Assembly (NCBI RefSeq): GCF_032854445.1
Contig: NW_027017968.1
Span: forward strand, 186,001-250,000
Reading direction: 5' to 3'
Origin: Liolophura sinensis
Taxonomy: Eukaryota; Mollusca; Polyplacophora; Chitonida; Chitonidae
Length of the DNA stretch: 64,000 nucleotides
Shown here: positions 35,130-48,000 of the stretch, piece after piece
How the letters are laid out: each line of letters starts with the position of its first letter
Position numbering within the stretch: the stretch's first letter is position 1
The notes under the pieces: model-generated
Told to the model about the DNA's origin: nothing
The model's database searches: none
What the model saw: only the letters and a program-made list of their open reading frames with translations
Translations under genes and position numbers: made by a program

Positions 35130-38100
35130 ACTGGAACAGTTTTTCCTCTTTTGCATTTTTACCTGGTCTTTTTGTTAATTGAAATCGGCTACACTGTACT
35201 CTGTACAATCGCGACTGGTCATTACTATATTCAACTTTTGACTATAAGTTATGTGCCCTTCGGTAGCCCAGAAGACGTCAAATCTTTCGGCTAAGCCCAT
35301 TTAACTCACCTAGCAATTGCCTTACTTCTAAGTGCAAGACAATCTCAATGTCTTTATCTACGTGTAGAAAAACCAGACCATTTGTACGTGAAAAACACAA
35401 GGTACTTGATACAGTCTGCTGTAAAAAGTACAACTGAACACTGACCCACTTCAGTAAGGTGCCAAAAGATGCGGAATTGAGCCAGGCATCGGCAGCTGTT
35501 GAAAAATTGCAAATTTCCCTGGTTTCCATGGAGTAAGAGCCGTTGCTGGGCACGTGATTATGACATAAATGATCATTCAATTGTCACTACAGCCAAAAGT
35601 ATTGGTCGGAGTGCAACGCGGTTTGCACCATTCGATTTCTCGTCACAAAATACGTCGGATTAGCCTCTTATCAGCAGCACTGGAACAGTTTTTCCACTTT
35701 TGCATTTTTGCCTGGTCTTTTTGTTAATTGAAATCGGCTACACTGTACTCTGTACAATCGCGACTGGTCATTAGTATATTCAACTTTTGACTATAAGTTA
35801 TGTGCCCTTCGGTAGCCCAGAAGACGTCAAATCTTTCGGCTAAGCCCATTTAACTCACCCAGCAATTGTCTTACTTCTAAGTCCAAGACAATCTCAATGT
35901 CTTTATCTACGTGTAGAAAAACCAGACCATTTGTACGTGAAAAACACAAGGTACCTGATACAGTCTGCTGTAAAAAGTACAACTGACCACAGACCCACAT
36001 TTATAAGGTGGCAAAAGATGCGGAATTGAGCCAGGTATCGGCAGCTGTTGAAAAATTGCAAATTTCCCTGGTTTCCATGGAGTAAGAGCCGTTGCTGGGC
36101 ACGTGATTATGACATAAATGATCATTCAATTGTCGCTACAGCCAAAAGTATTGGTCGGAGAGCAACGCGGTTTGCACCATTGGATTTCTCGTCACAAAAT
36201 ACGTCGGATTAGCCTCTTACCAGCAGCACTGCAACAGTTTTTCCACTTTTGCATTTTTACCTAGTATTTTTGTTAATTGAAATCGGCTACACTGTACTCT
36301 GTACAATCGCGACTGGTCATTACTATATTCAACTTTTGACTATAAGTTATGTGCCCTTCGGTAGCCCAGAAGATCTGAAATCTTTCGGCTAAGCCCATTT
36401 AACTCACCCAGCAATTGCCTTACTTCTAAGTGCAAGGCAATCTCAATGTCTTTATCTACGTGTAGAAAAACCACACCATTTGTACGTGAAAAACACAAGG
36501 TACTTGATACAGTCTGCTGTAAAAAGTACAACTGAACACTGACCCACTTCAGTAAGGTGCCAAAAGATGCGGAATTGAGCCAGGCATCGGCAGCTGTTGA
36601 AAAATTGCAAATTTCCCTGGTTTCCATGGAGTAAGAGCCGTTGCTGGGCACGTGATTATGACATAAATGATCATTCAATTGTCACTACAGCCAAAAGTAT
36701 TAGTCGGAGAGCAACGCGGTTTGCACCATTCGATTTCTCGTCACAAAATACGTCGGATTAGCCTCTTACCAGCAGCACTGGAACAGTTTTTCAACTTTTG
36801 CATTTTTACCTGGTCTTTTTGTTAATTGAAATCGGCTACACTGTACTCTGTACAATCGCGACTGGTCATTACTATATTCAACTTTTGACTATAAGTTATG
36901 TGCCCTTCGGTAGCCCAGAAGACGTCAAATCTTTCGGCTAAGCCCATTTAACTCACCTAGCAATTGCCTTACTTCTAAGTGCAAGACAATCTCAATGTCT
37001 TTATCTACGTGTAGAAAAACCAGACCATTTGTACGTGAAAAACACAAGGTACTTGATACAGTCTGCTGTAAAAAGTACAACTGAACACTGACCCACTTCA
37101 GTAAGGTGCCAAAAGATGCGGAATTGAGCCAGGCATCGGCAGCTGTTGAAAAATTGCAAATTTCCCTGGTTTCCATGGAGTAAGAGCCGTTGCTGGGCAC
37201 GTGATTATGACATAAATGATCATTCAATTGTCACTACAGCCAAAAGTATTGGTCGGAGTGCAACGCGGTTTGCACCATTCGATTTCTCGTCACAAAATAC
37301 GTCGGATTAGCCTCTTACCAGCAGCACTGGAACAGTTTTTCCACTTTTGCATTTTTGCCTGGTCTTTTTGTTAATTGAAATCGGCTACACTGTACTCTGT
37401 ACAATCGCGACTGGTCATTAGTATATTCAACTTTTGACTATAAGTTATGTGCCCTTCGGTAGCCCAGAAGACGTCAAATCTTTCGGCTAAGCCCATTTAA
37501 CTCACCCAGCAATTGTCTTACTTCTAAGTCCAAGACAATCTCAATGTCTTTATCTACGTGTAGAAAAACCAGACCATTTGTACGTGAAAAACACAAGGTA
37601 CCTGATACAGTCTGCTGTAAAAAGTACAACTGACCACAGACCCACATTTATAAGGTGGCAAAAGATGCGGAATTGAGCCAGGTATCGGCAGCTGTTGAAA
37701 AATTGCAAATTTCCCTGGTTTCCATGGAGTAAGAGCCGTTGCTGGGCACGTGATTATGACATAAATGATCATTCAATTGTCGCTACAGCCAAAAGTATTG
37801 GTCGGAGAGCAACGCGGTTTGCACCATTGGATTTCTCGTCACAAAATACGTCGGATTAGCCTCTTACCAGCAGCACTGCAACAGTTTTTCCACTTTTGCA
37901 TTTTTACCTAGTATTTTTGTTAATTGAAATCGGCTACACTGTACTCTGTACAATCGCGACTGGTCATTACTATATTCAACTTTTGACTATAAGTTATGTG
38001 CCCTTCGGTAGCCCAGAAGATCTGAAATCTTTCGGCTAAGCCCATTTAACTCACCCAGCAATTGCCTTACTTCTAAGTGCAAGGCAATCTCAATGTCTTT

Positions 38101-38423
38101 ATCTACGTGTAGAAAAACCACACCATTTGTACGTGAAAAACACAAGGTACTTGATACAGTCTGCTGTAAAAAGTACAACTGAACACTGACCCACTTCAGT
38201 AAGGTGCCAAAAGATGCGGAATTGAGCCAGGCATCGGCAGCTGTTGAAAAATTGCAAATTTCCCTGGTTTCCATGGAGTAAGAGCCGTTGCTGGGCACGT
38301 GATTATGACATAAATGATCATTCAATTGTCACTACAGCCAAAAGTATTAGTCGGAGAGCAACGCGGTTTGCACCATTCGATTTCTCGTCACAAAATACGT
38401 CGGATTAGCCTCTTACCAGCAGC
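35130..38423. repeat. Two near-identical three-monomer units (1647 bp each)
   Basis: Unit one is 35130-36776 and unit two 36777-38423, an exact offset of 1647 bp. Shared rare markers are GAGTGCAACG near 35611 and 37258, TTAGTATATTC near 35771 and 37418, GGTACCTGAT near 35951 and 37598, the ACTGCAACAG start at 36228 and 37875, and the type P alleles CTAGTA, GATCTG and GCAAGGCAATC. The clearest difference is at the start of each unit: TTTTTCCTC in the first, TTTTTCAAC in the second. Confidence 0.8.
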
Positions 38424-41400
38424 ACTGGAACAGTTTTTCAACTTTTGCATTTTTACCTGGTCTTTTTGTTAATTGAAATCGGCTACACTGTACTCTGTAC
38501 AATCGCGACTGGTCATTACTATATTCAACTTTGACTATAAGTTATGTGCCCTTCGGTAGCCCAGAAGACGTCAAATCTTTCGGCTAAGCCCATTTAACTC
38601 ACCCAAGCAATTGTCTTACTTCTAAGTCCAAGACAATCTCAATGTCTTTATCTACGTGTAGAAAAACCAGACCATTTGTACATAAAAAACACAAGGTACT
38701 TGATACAGTCTGCTGTAAAAAGTACAAACTGACCACAGACCCACATTTATAAGGTGCAAAAGATGCGGAATTGGGCCAGGTATTGGCAGCTGTTGAAAAA
38801 TTGCAAATTTCCCTGGTTTCCATGGAGTAAGAGCCGTTGCTGGGCACGTGATTATGACATAAATGATCATTCAATTGTCGCTACAAGCAAAAGTATTGGT
38901 CGGAGAGCAACGCGGTTTGCACCATTTGATTTCTCGTCACAAAATACGTCGGATTAGCCTCTTCCCAGCAGCACTGGAACAATTTTTTCCAATTTTGCAT
39001 TTTTGCCTGGTCTTTTTGTTAATTGAAATCGGCTACACTGTACTCTGTACAATCGCGACTGGTCATTACTATATTCAACTTTTGACTATAAGTTATGTGC
39101 CCTTCGTAGCTCAGAAGACGTCAAATCTTTGGGCTAAGCCCATTTAACTCACCCAGCAATTGTCTTACTTCTAAGTGCAAGACAATCTCAATGTCTTTAT
39201 CTACGTGTAGAAAAACCACACCATTTGTACGTGAAAAACACAAGGTACTTGATACAGTCTGCTGTAAAAAGTTACAACTGAACACTGACCCACTTCAGTA
39301 AGGTGCCAAAAGATGCGGAATTGAGCCAGGCATCGGCAGCTGTTGAAAAATTGCAAATGTCCCTGGTTTCCATGGAGTAAGAGCCGTTGCTGGGCACGTG
39401 ATTATGACATAAATGATCATTCAATTGTCACTACAGCCAAAAGTATTGGTCGGAGAGCAGCGCGGTTTGCACCATTCGATTTCTCGTCACAAAATACGTT
39501 GGATTAGCCTCTTACCAGCAGCACTGGAACAGTTTTTCCTCTTTTGCATTTTTACCTGGTATTTTTGTTAATTGAAATCGGCTACACTGTACTCTGTACA
39601 ATCGCGACTGGTCATTACTATATTCAACTTTTGACTATAAGTTATGTGCCCTTCGGTAGCCCAGAAGACGTCAAATCTTTCGGCTAAGCCCATTTAACTC
39701 ACCTAGCAATTGCCTTACTTCTAAGTGCAAGACAATCTCAATGTCTTTATCTACGTGTAGAAAAACCAGACCATTTGTACGTGAAAAACACAAGGTACTT
39801 GATACAGTCTGCTGTAAAAAGTACAACTGAACACTGACCCACTTCAGTAAGGTGCCAAAAGATGCGGAATTGAGCCAGGCATCGGCAGCTGTTGAAAAAT
39901 TGCAAATTTCCCTGGTTTCCATGGAGTAAGAGCCGTTGCTGGGCACGTGATTATGACATAAATGATCATTCAATTGTCACTACAGCCAAAAGTATTAGTC
40001 GGAGAGCAACGCGGTTTGCACCATTCGATTTCTCGTCACAAAATACGTCGGATTAGCCTCTTACCAGCAGCACTGGAACAGTTTTTCAACTTTTGCATTT
40101 TTACCTGGTCTTTTTGTTAATTGAAATCGGCTACACTGTACTCTGTACAATCGCGACTGGTCATTACTATATTCAACTTTTGACTATAAGTTATGTGCCC
40201 TTCGGTAGCCCAGAAGACGTCAAATCTTTCGGCTAAGCCCATTTAACTCACCCAGCAATTGTCTTACTTCTAAGTCCAAGACAATCTCAATGTCTTTATC
40301 TACGTGTAGAAAAACCAGACCATTTGTACATAAAAAACACAAGGTACTTGATATGATACAGTCTGCTGTAAAAAGTACAACTGACCACAGACCCACATTT
40401 ATAAGGTGCCAAAAGATGCGGAATTGGGCCAGGTATTGGCAGCTGTTGAAAAATTGCAAATTTCCCTGGTTTCCATGGAGTAAGAGCCGTTGCTGGGCAC
40501 GTGATTATGACATAAATGATCATTCAATTGTCGCTACAAGCAAAAGTATTGGTCGGAGAGCAACGCGGTTTGCACCATTTGATTTCTCGTCACAAAATAC
40601 GTCGGATTAGCCTCTTACCAGCAGCACTGGAACAATTTTTCCAATTTTGCATTTTTGCCTGGTCTTTTTGTTAATTGAAATCGGCTACACTGTACTCTGT
40701 ACAATCGCGACTGGTCATTACTATATTCAACTTTTGACTATAAGTTATGTGCCCTTCGGTAGCCCAGAAGACGTCAAATCTTTGGGCTAAGCCCATTTAA
40801 CTCACCCAGCAATTGTCTTACTTCTAAGTGCAAGACAATCTCAATGTCTTTATCTACGTGTAGAAAAACCACACCATTTGTACGTGAAAAACACAAGGTA
40901 CTTGATACAGTCTGCTGTAAAAAGTACAACTGAACACTGACCCACTTCAGTAAGGTGCCAAAAGATGCGGAATTGAGCCAGGCATCGGCAGCTGTTGAAA
41001 AATTGCAAATGTCCCTGGTTTCCATGGAGTAAGAGCCGTTGCTGGGCACGTGATTATGACATAAATGATCATTCAATTGTCACTACAGCCAAAAGTATTG
41101 GTCGGAGAGCAGCGCGGTTTGCACCATTCGATTTCTCGTCACAAAATACGTTGGATTAGCCTCTTACCAGCAGCACTGGAACAGTTTTTCCTCTTTTGCA
41201 TTTTTACCTGGTATTTTTGTTAATTGAAATCGGCTACACTGTACTCTGTACAATCGCGACTGGTCATTACTATATTCAACTTTTGACTATAAGTTATGTG
41301 CCCTTCGGTAGCCCAGAAGACGTCAAATCTTTCGGCTAAGCCCATTTAACTCACCTAGCAATTGCCTTACTTCTAAGTGCAAGACAATCTCAATGTCTTT

Positions 41401-42272
41401 ATCTACGTGTAGAAAAACCAGACCATTTGTACGTGAAAAACACAAGGTACTTGATACAGTCTGCTGTAAAAAGTACAACTGAACACTGACCCACTTCAGT
41501 AAGGTGCCAAAAGATGCGGAATTGAGCCAGGCATCGGCAGCTGTTGAAAAATTGCAAATGTCCCTGGTTTCCATGGAGTAAGAGCCGTTGCTGGGCACGT
41601 GATTATGACATAAATGATCATTCAATTGTCACTACAGCCAAAAGTATTGGTCGGAGAGCAACGCGGTTTGCACCATTCGATTTCTCGTCACAAAATACGT
41701 TGGATTAGCCGCTTACCAGCAGCACTGGAACAGTTTTTCCTCTTTTGCATTTTTACCTGGTATTTTTGTTAATTGAAATCGGCTACACTGTACTCTGTAC
41801 AATCGCGACTGGTCATTACTATATTCAACTTTTGACTATAAGTTATGTGCCCTTCGGTAGCCCAGAAGACGTCAAATCTTTCGGCTAAGCCCATTTAACT
41901 CACCTAGCAATTGCCTTACTTCTAAGTGCAAGACAATCTCAATGTCTTTATCTACGTGTAGAAAAACCAGACCATTTGTACGTGAAAAACACAAGGTACT
42001 TGATACAGTCTGCTGTAAAAAGTACAACTGAACACTGACCCACTTCAGTAAGGTGCCAAAAGATGCGGAATTGAGCCAGGCATCGGCAGCTGTTGAAAAA
42101 TTGCAAATTTCCCTGGTTTCCATGGAGTAAGAGCCGTTGCTGGGCACGTGATTATGACATAAATGATCATTCAATTGTCACTACAGCCAAAAGTATTGGT
42201 CGGAGAGCAACGCGGTTTGCACCATTCGATTTCTCGTCACAAAATACGTCGGATTAGCCTCTTACCAGCAGC
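38424..42272. repeat. Second pair of three-monomer units plus one extra copy
   Basis: Units are 38424-40071 and 40072-41723, and the extra monomer is 41724-42272. Each unit begins with a type Q monomer (TTTTTCAAC, ACATAAAAAAC, ACCATTTGATTT), continues with a CAATTTTTCCAAT monomer carrying AAATGTCCC and CAGCGCGG, and ends with a TTTTTCCTC monomer carrying CACCTAGCAATTG. The monomer at 40072 has a private five-base TGATA duplication (near 40350). Three TTTTTCCTC monomers (39523, 41175, 41724) differ mainly in the 3' half. Confidence 0.72.
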
Positions 42273-45015
42273 ACTGGAACAGTTTTTCCACTTTTGCATT
42301 TTTGCCTGGTCTTTTGTTAATTGAAATCGGCTACACTGTACTCTGTACAATCGCGACTGGTCATTAGTATATTCAACTTTTGACTATAAGTTATGTGCCC
42401 TTCGGTAGCCCAGAAGACGTCAAATCTTTCGGCTAAGCCCATTTAACTCACCCAGCAATTGTCTTACTTCTAAGTCCAAGACAATCTCAATGTCTTTATC
42501 TACGTGTAGAAAAACCAGACCATTCGTACGTGAAAAACACAAGGTACTTGATACAGTCTGCTGTAAAAAGTACAACTGACCACAGACCCACATTTATAAG
42601 GTGGCAAAAGATGCGGAATTGAGCCAGGTATTGGCAGCTGTTGAAAAATTGCAAATTTCCCTGGTTTCCATGGAGTAAGAGCCGTTGCTGGGCACGTGAT
42701 TATGACATAAATGATCATTCAATTGTCGCTACAGCCAAAAGTATTGGTCGGAGAGCAACGCGGTTTGCACCATTCGATTTCTCGTCACAAAATACGTCGC
42801 ATTAGCCTTCTTACCAGCAGCACTGGAACAGTTTTTCCACTTTTGCATTTTACCTAGTATTTTTGTTAATTGAAATCGGCTACACTGTACTCTGTACAAT
42901 CGCGACTGGTCATTACTATATTCAACTTTTGACTATAAGTTATGTGCCCTTCGGTAGCCCAGAAGATCTGAAATCTTTCGGCTAAGCCCATTTAACTCAC
43001 CCAGCAATTGCCTTACTTCTAAGTGCAAGGCAATCTCAATGTCTTTTATCTACGTGTAGAAAAACCACACCATTTGTACGTGAAAAACACAAGGTACTTG
43101 ATACAGTCTGCTGTAAAAAGTACAACTGAACACTGACCCACTTCAGTAAGGTGCCAAAAGATGCGGAATTGAGCCAGGCATCGGCAGCTGTTGAAAAATT
43201 GCAAATTTCCCTGGTTTCATGGAGTAAGAGCCGTTGCTGGGCACGTGATTATGACATAAATGATCATTCATTTGTCACTACAGCCAAAAGTATTGGTCGG
43301 AGAGCAACGCGGTTTGCACCATTCGATTTCTCGTCACAAAATACGTCGGATTAGCCTCTTACCAGCAGCACTGGAACAGTTTTTCAACTTTTGCATTTTT
43401 ACCTGGTCTTTTTGTTAATTGAAATCGGCTACACTGTACTCTGTACAATCGCGACTGGTCATTACTATATTCAACTTTTGACTATAAGTTATGTGCCCTT
43501 CGGTAGCCCAGAAGACGTCAAATCTTTCGGCTAAGCCCATTTAACTCACCCAGCAATTGTCTTACTTCTAAGTCCAAGACAATCTCAATGTCTTTATCTA
43601 CGTGTAGAAAAACCAGACCATTTGTACATAAAAAACACAAGGTACTTGATACAGTCTGCTGTAAAAAGTACAACTGACCACAGACCCACATTTATAAGGT
43701 GCCAAAAGATGCGGAATTGAGCCAGGCATCGGCAACTGTTGAAAAATTGCAAATTTCCCTGGTTTCCATGGAGTAAGAGCCGTTGCTGGGCACGTGATTA
43801 TGACATAAATGATCATTCAATTGTCACTACAGGCAAAAGTATTAGTCAGAGAGCAACGCGGTTTGCACCATTCGATTTCTCGTCACAAAATACGTCGGAT
43901 TAGCCTCTTACCAGCAGCACTGGAACAGTTTTTCCACTTTTGCATTTTTGCCTGGTCTTTTTGTTAATTGAAATCGGCTACACTGTAGTCTGTACAATCG
44001 CGACTGGTCATTACTATATTCAACTTTTGACTATAAGTTATGTGCTTTTCGGTAGCCCAGAAGACCTGAAATCTTTGGGCTAAGCCCATTTAACTCACCC
44101 AGCAATTGTCTTACTTCTAAGTGCAAGACAATCTCAATGTCTTTATCTACGTGTAGAAAAACCACACCATTTGTACGTGAAAAACACAAGGTACTTGATA
44201 CAGTCTGCTGTAAAAGTACAACTGAACACTGACCCACTTCAGTAAGGTGCCAAAAGATGCGGAACTGAGCCAAGCATCGGCAGCTGTTGAAAAATTGCAA
44301 ATTTCCCGGGTTTCCATGGAGTAAGAGCCGTTGCTGTGCACGTGATTATGACATAAATGATATTTCAATTGTCGCTACAGGCAAAAGTATTGGTCGGAGA
44401 GCAACGCGGTTTGCACCATTCGATTTGTCGTCACAAAATACGTCGGATTAGCCTCTTATTAGCAGCACTGGAACAATTTTTCCAATTTGCGTTTTTACCT
44501 GGTATTTTTGTTAATTGAAATCGGCTACACTGTACTCTGTACAATCGCGACTGGTCATTACTATATTCAACTTTTGACTATAAGTTATGTGCCCTTCGGT
44601 AGCCCAGAAGACGTCAAATCTTTGGGCTAAGCCCATTTAACTCACCCAGCAATTGTCTTACTTCTAAGTCCAAGACAATCTCAATGTCTTTATTTACGTG
44701 TAAAAAAAACAAGACCATTTGTACATAAAAAACACAAGGTACTTGATACAGTCTGCTGTAAAAAGTACAACTAAACACTGACCCACATTTATAAGGTGCC
44801 AAAAGATGCGGAATTGGGCCAGGCATCGGCAGCTGTTAAAAAATTGCAAATATCCCTGGTTTCCATGGAGTAAGAGCCGTTGCTGGGCACGTGATTATGA
44901 CATAAATGATCATTGAATTGTCGCTACAGCCAAAAGTATTGGTCGGAGAGCAACGCCGTTTGCACCATTCGATTTCTCGTTACAAAATACGTCGGATTAG
45001 CCTCATACCAGCAGC
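42273..45015. repeat. Monomers 78-82, types U-like P Q-like V and a poly-A variant
   Basis: Starts at 42273, 42822, 43370, 43919 and 44467. The first three repeat 37326, 37875 and 38424 at an offset of nine monomers (4946-4947 bp; TTAGTATATTC and then the type P markers recur). The last three repeat 33483, 34032 and 34581 at an offset of 18 monomers (AGTCAGAGAGC; GTGCTTTTCGG; TTTACGTGTAAAAAAAAC). The V-type monomer at 43919 carries CCCGGG, a SmaI/AvaI core seen nowhere else here. Confidence 0.65.
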
Positions 45016-48000
45016 ACTGGAACAGTTTCTCCACTTTTGCATTTTTGCCTGGTCTTTTTGTTAATTGAAATCGGCTACACTGTACTCTGTACAATCGCGA
45101 CTGGTCATTACTATATTTAACATTTGACTATAAGTTATGTGCCCTTCGGTAGCCCAGAAGACGTCAAATCTTTGGGCTAAGCCCATTTAACTCACCCAGC
45201 AATTGTCTTACTTCTAAGTGCAAGACAATCTCAATGTCTTTATCTACGTGTAGAAAAACCACACCATTTGTACGTGAAAAACACAAGGTACTTGATACAG
45301 TCTGCTGTAAAAAGTACAACTGACCACAGACCCACATTTATAAGGTGCCAAAAGATGCGGAATTGGGCCAGGTATTGGCAGCTGTTGAAAAATTGCAAAT
45401 TTCCCTGGTTTCCATGGAGTAAGAGCCGTTGCTGGGCACGTGATTATGACATAAATGATCATTCAATTGTCGCTACAAGCAAAAGTATTGGTCGGAGAGC
45501 AACGCGGTTTGCACCATTCGATTTCTCGTCACAAAATACGTCGGATTAGCCTCTTACCAGCAGCACTGGAACAATTTTTCCAATTTTGCATTTTTGCCTG
45601 GTCTTTTTGTTAATTGAAATCGGCTACACTGTACTCTGTACAATCGCGACTGGTCATTACTATATTCAACTTTTGACTATAAGTTATGTGCCCTTCGGTA
45701 GCCCAGAAGACGTCAAATCTTTCGGCTAAGCCCAATTAACTCACCTAGCAATTGCCTTACTTCTAAGTGCAAGACAATCTCAATGTCTTTATCTACGTGT
45801 AGAAAAACCAGACCATTTGTACGTGAAAATTGAACGGAATTGAGCCAGGCATCGGCAGCTGTTGAAAAATTGCAAATTTCCCTGGTTTCCATGGAGTAAG
45901 AGCCGTTGCTGGGCACGTGATTATGACATAAATGATCATTCAATTGTCACTACAGCCAAAAGTATTGGTCGGAGAGCAACGCGGTTTGCACCATTCGATT
46001 TCTCGTCACAAAATACGTCGGATTAGCCTCTTACCAGCAGCACTGGAACAGTTTTTCCACTTTTGCATTTTTACCTGGTCTTTTTGTTAATTGAAATCGG
46101 CTACACTGTACTCTGTACAATCGCGACTGGTCATTACTATATTCAACTTTTGACTATAAGTTATGTGCCCTTCGGTAGCCCAGAAGACCTGAAATCTTTG
46201 GGCTAAGCCCATTTAACTCACCTAGCAATTGCCTTACTTCTAAGTGCAAGAGAATCTCAATGTCTTTATCTACGTGTAGAAAAACCACACCATTTGTACG
46301 TGAAAAACACAAGGTACTTGATACAGTCTGCTGTAAAAAGTACAACTAAACACTGACCCACATTTATAAGGTGCCAAAAGATGCGGAATTGGGCCAGGCA
46401 TCGGCAGCTGTTAAAAAATTGCAAATATCCCTGGTTTCCATGGAGTAAGAGCCGTTGCTGGGCACGTGATTATGACATCAATGATCATTCAATTGTCGCT
46501 ACAGCCAAAAGTATTGGTCAGAGAGCAACGCGGTTTGCACCATTCGATTTCTCGTTACAAAATACGTCGGATTAGCCTCTTACCAGCAGCACTGGAACAG
46601 TTTTTCCACTTTTGCATTTTTGCCTGGTCTTTTTGTTAATTGAAATCGGCTACACAGTACTCTGTACAATCGCGACTGGTCATTACTATATTCAACATTT
46701 GACTATAAGTTATGTGCCCTTCGGTAGCCCAGAAGACCTGAAATCTTTGGGCCAAGCCCATTTAACTCACCCAGCAATTGTCTTACTTCTAAGTGCAAGA
46801 CAATCTCAATGTCTTTATCTACGTGTAGAAAAACCACACCATTTGTACGTGAAAAAGACAAAGTACTTGATACAGTCTGCTGTAAAAAGTACAACTGAAC
46901 ACTGACCCACTTCAGTAAGGTGCCAAAAGATGCGGAATTGAGCCAGGCATCGGCAGCTGTTGAAAATATGCAAATTTCCCTGGTTTCCATGGAGTAAGAG
47001 CCGTTGCTGTGCACGTGATTATGACATAAATGATCTTTCAATTGTCGCTACAGGCAAAAGTATTGGTCGGAGAGCAACGCGGTTTGCACCATTCGATTTG
47101 TCGTCACAAAATACGTCGGATTAGCCTCTTACCAGCAGCACTGGAACAATTTTTCCAATTTTCCGTTTTTGCCTGGTCTTTTTGTTAATTGAAATCGGCT
47201 ACACTGTACTCTGTACAATCGCGACTGGTCATTACTATATTCAACTTTTGTCTATAAGTTATGTGCCCTTCGGTAGCCAAGAAGACGTCAAATCTTTCGG
47301 CCAAGCCCATTTAACTCACCCAGCAATTGTCTTACTTCTAAGTGCAAGACAATCTCAATGTCTTTATCTACGTGTAGAAAAACCAGACCATTTGTACATG
47401 AAAAACACAAGGTACTTGATACAGTCTGCTGTAAAAAGTACAACTGACCACAGACCCACATGAATAAGGTGCCAAAAGATGCGGAATTGAGCCAGGCATC
47501 GGCAGCTGTTGAAAAATTGCAAATATCCCTGGTTTCCATGGAGTAAGAGCCGTTGCTGGGCACGTGATTATGACATAAATGATCATTCAATTGTCGCTAC
47601 AGGCAAAATTATTAGTCGGAGAGCAACGCGGTTTGCACCATTCGATTTGTCGTCACAAAATACGTCGGATTAGCCTCTTACCAGCAGCACTGGAACAATT
47701 TTTCCACTTTTGCGTTTTTGCCTGGTCTTTTTGTTAATTGAAATCGGTTACACTGTACTCTGTACAATCGCGACTGGTCATTACTATATTCAACTTTTGA
47801 CTATAAGTTATGTGCCCTTCGGTAGCCCAGAAGACCTGAAATCTTTGGGCTAAGCCCATTTAACTCACCCAGCAATTGTCTTACTTCTAAGTGCAAGACA
47901 ATCTCAATGTCTTTATCTACGTGTAGAAAAACCACACCATTTGTACGTGATAAACACAAGATACTTGATACAGTCTGCTGTAAAAAAGTACAACTGAACA

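Noticed and set aside
40072-40625. TGATA duplication (near 40350) and the TGGT duplication (near 6625) as transposon target-site duplications
   Set aside because: Both are simple adjacent duplications with nothing inserted between the copies; replication slippage explains them.
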